Positions 12,802 through 13,592 of a stretch of DNA of 13,592 nucleotides are shown piece after piece (position 1 is the stretch's first letter; each line of letters starts with the position of its first letter). Location of the stretch: assembly GCA_019420325.1 (NCBI GenBank), contig JAHZHK010000002.1:56609-70200 (forward strand), written 5' to 3'. A program made the translations under genes and the position numbers. This DNA comes from Coriobacteriaceae bacterium (GTDB lineage Bacteria > Actinomycetota > Coriobacteriia > Coriobacteriales > UMGS124). The notes beneath the pieces were generated by a model. The model worked only from the letters and a program-made list of their open reading frames with translations. It did not search any database and was not told the DNA's origin.

Positions 12802-13446
12802 ATGCCAGGTAAGCCCCGGGAAAAGCATGCCATCGACGAGCCGTTTTCTATGAGTGACCTGGGACGCGTCACCCTCAAGAAGGCATGGGGGCATTTCTGC
12901 ACCATCACCCACCACAAATTGCTCGTGATGCGCTACTGCTTTCGCGTGGGCCTGTACCGCCAGGGCCTCGCGCATGACCTGTCCAAGTACTCGCCCTGCG
13001 AGTTCATGGTCGGCGTGCGCTACTACCAGGGATTTCGTAGCCCCAACTCGGCTGAGCGCGCCGTAAAGGGGTACTCCGAGGCCTGGATGCACCATAAGGG
13101 GCGCAACCGCCATCACTGGGAGTACTGGGTGGACATCAAGGGCAATGGCGACCCCACGATGGAGGGCAAGCCCATGCCCACGCGCTATGTGGTCGAGATG
13201 TTCTGCGACCGCATTGCCGCGAGCCGCGTGTACAAGAAGGACGCCTACACTGACCGCAGCCCCCTGGAGTATTACGAGCTCGAGCATTCTGCCCCTGTTG
13301 AGCTGCCCATTCATCCGATGACCGAAGCCCTGCTCAAGCGCCTGCTGGTGATGCTTGCCGAGCAGGGAGAAGAGGCGGCGTTTGCCCATGTGAAGCGCGA
13401 GATCGTGCGCAAGCGCTACGTCGAGGGCCCCGGCTGCAGGTTTTAG
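12802..13446 (+). CDS. DUF5662 family protein (uncharacterised)
   Basis: This 214-residue soluble protein has the pattern of the DUF5662 family. Its core is rich in histidine and acidic residues: 'GLAHDLSKYSPCEF' (55-68), 'GVRYYQGFRSPNS' (71-83), 'AWMHHKGRNRHHWEYW' (94-109) and 'VEMFCDRIAAS' (131-141). The HD pair (58-59), H97-H98, H104-H105, E107 and D136 look like metal ligands of an HD-like phosphohydrolase, but this is inference. The function is unknown, and 'catalase' labels sometimes given to relatives have no support here. The ATG at 12802 follows a GAGAGAG stretch (12790-12796) and is preferred over the in-frame ATG at 12850, which has no ribosome site. It is a single-gene unit divergent from trmB. 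No canonical terminator follows, only a short GCGGC...GCCGC hairpin without a T-run near 13465-13485. Confidence 0.85.
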   Translation: MPGKPREKHAIDEPFSMSDLGRVTLKKAWGHFCTITHHKLLVMRYCFRVGLYRQGLAHDLSKYSPCEFMVGVRYYQGFRSPNSAERAVKGYSEAWMHHKGRNRHHWEYWVDIKGNGDPTMEGKPMPTRYVVEMFCDRIAASRVYKKDAYTDRSPLEYYELEHSAPVELPIHPMTEALLKRLLVMLAEQGEEAAFAHVKREIVRKRYVEGPGCRF

Positions 13447-13503
13447 CCAGGAGAAGGGGTCCCGGTGCGGCTGTTTTCGGCCGCGGACGGCCAGGCGCTC
13501 ATC

Positions 13504-13592
13504 ATTTAACATACATTTCAATGGTTCAAATGTATGTTAAATCATTAAAGTACCAGTTGGCGCATTTTTGAAAATTCTGAAATGTATGTTAT
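13504..13592. promoter_or_regulatory. Operator-like palindrome and third half-site at the right edge
   Basis: ATTTAACATACATTTCAA (13504-13521) and TTCAAATGTATGTTAAAT (13525-13542) form a 39-bp palindrome with 17 of 18 matching positions around TGG. A third half-site, AAATGTATGTTA, recurs at 13580-13591 in the same orientation as the right arm, 52 bp away, or about five helical turns. A TTGAAA hexamer (13568-13573) with a possible -10 starting at 13590 suggests a plus-strand promoter whose spacer is covered by the third half-site. The layout suits cooperative repression of a gene beyond the window. Confidence 0.6.

Noticed and set aside
13465..13485. Possible terminator after the DUF5662 gene
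   Set aside because: The GCGGC/GCCGC stem is short and lacks a T-run, so it is not called as a terminator.
12754..13521. Minus-strand 255-codon open frame opposite the DUF5662 gene
   Set aside because: It has a shadow composition, covers a divergent promoter and has no recognisable domain.
1..13592. CRISPR arrays, insertion sequences, phage or toxin-antitoxin genes
   Set aside because: No regularly spaced repeats, transposase, integrase or small paired genes were found on either strand.

Overview
The window reads as a chromosomal housekeeping segment of a GC-rich actinobacterium, most likely class Coriobacteriia (Olsenella/Atopobium/Collinsella type). This is inferred from the high GC content, the GTG starts, the AddAB-type recombination nuclease and the UPF0210, UPF0104 and DUF5662 proteins. 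No genus can be proven from the sequence alone. There is no sign of a phage, an IS element or a CRISPR array.

Layout. The left edge cuts the minus-strand gene trmO (N-terminal 70 codons present). A 432-bp non-coding stretch follows. It holds three alternating copies of a 16-bp motif and the promoter of a two-gene plus-strand operon: a UPF0210/DUF711 'PFL family' protein and, 15 bp later, a UPF0104/LPG-synthase-type membrane protein. After a 238-bp spacer come tRNA-Val(TAC) and tRNA-Ala(GGC) with a strong terminator, then a solitary hypA nickel metallochaperone gene with a hairpin at the 5' end of its leader. hypA converges on the minus-strand pair addB-addA, and the two sides share a bidirectional terminator. 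Upstream of addB lies minus-strand trmB with its own terminator inside a nested inverted repeat. trmB is divergent from a plus-strand DUF5662 gene. The right edge is an AT-rich operator-like region with a near-perfect 39-bp palindrome plus a third half-site, probably controlling a gene outside the window.

How the genes work together. addB and addA encode the two subunits of one helicase-nuclease for double-strand-break processing; their genes are 2 bp apart. trmO (tRNA t6A37 methylation) and trmB (tRNA m7G46) are tRNA modification genes, and two tRNA genes lie between them, but nothing shows co-regulation. HypA normally loads nickel into hydrogenase or urease, yet no partner gene is visible.

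The least explained parts are the two three-copy motif clusters at either end, the UPF0210-UPF0104 pair, the DUF5662 protein with its histidine-rich core, and a TrmB that lacks the usual Asp-Pro-Trp catalytic-loop signature.
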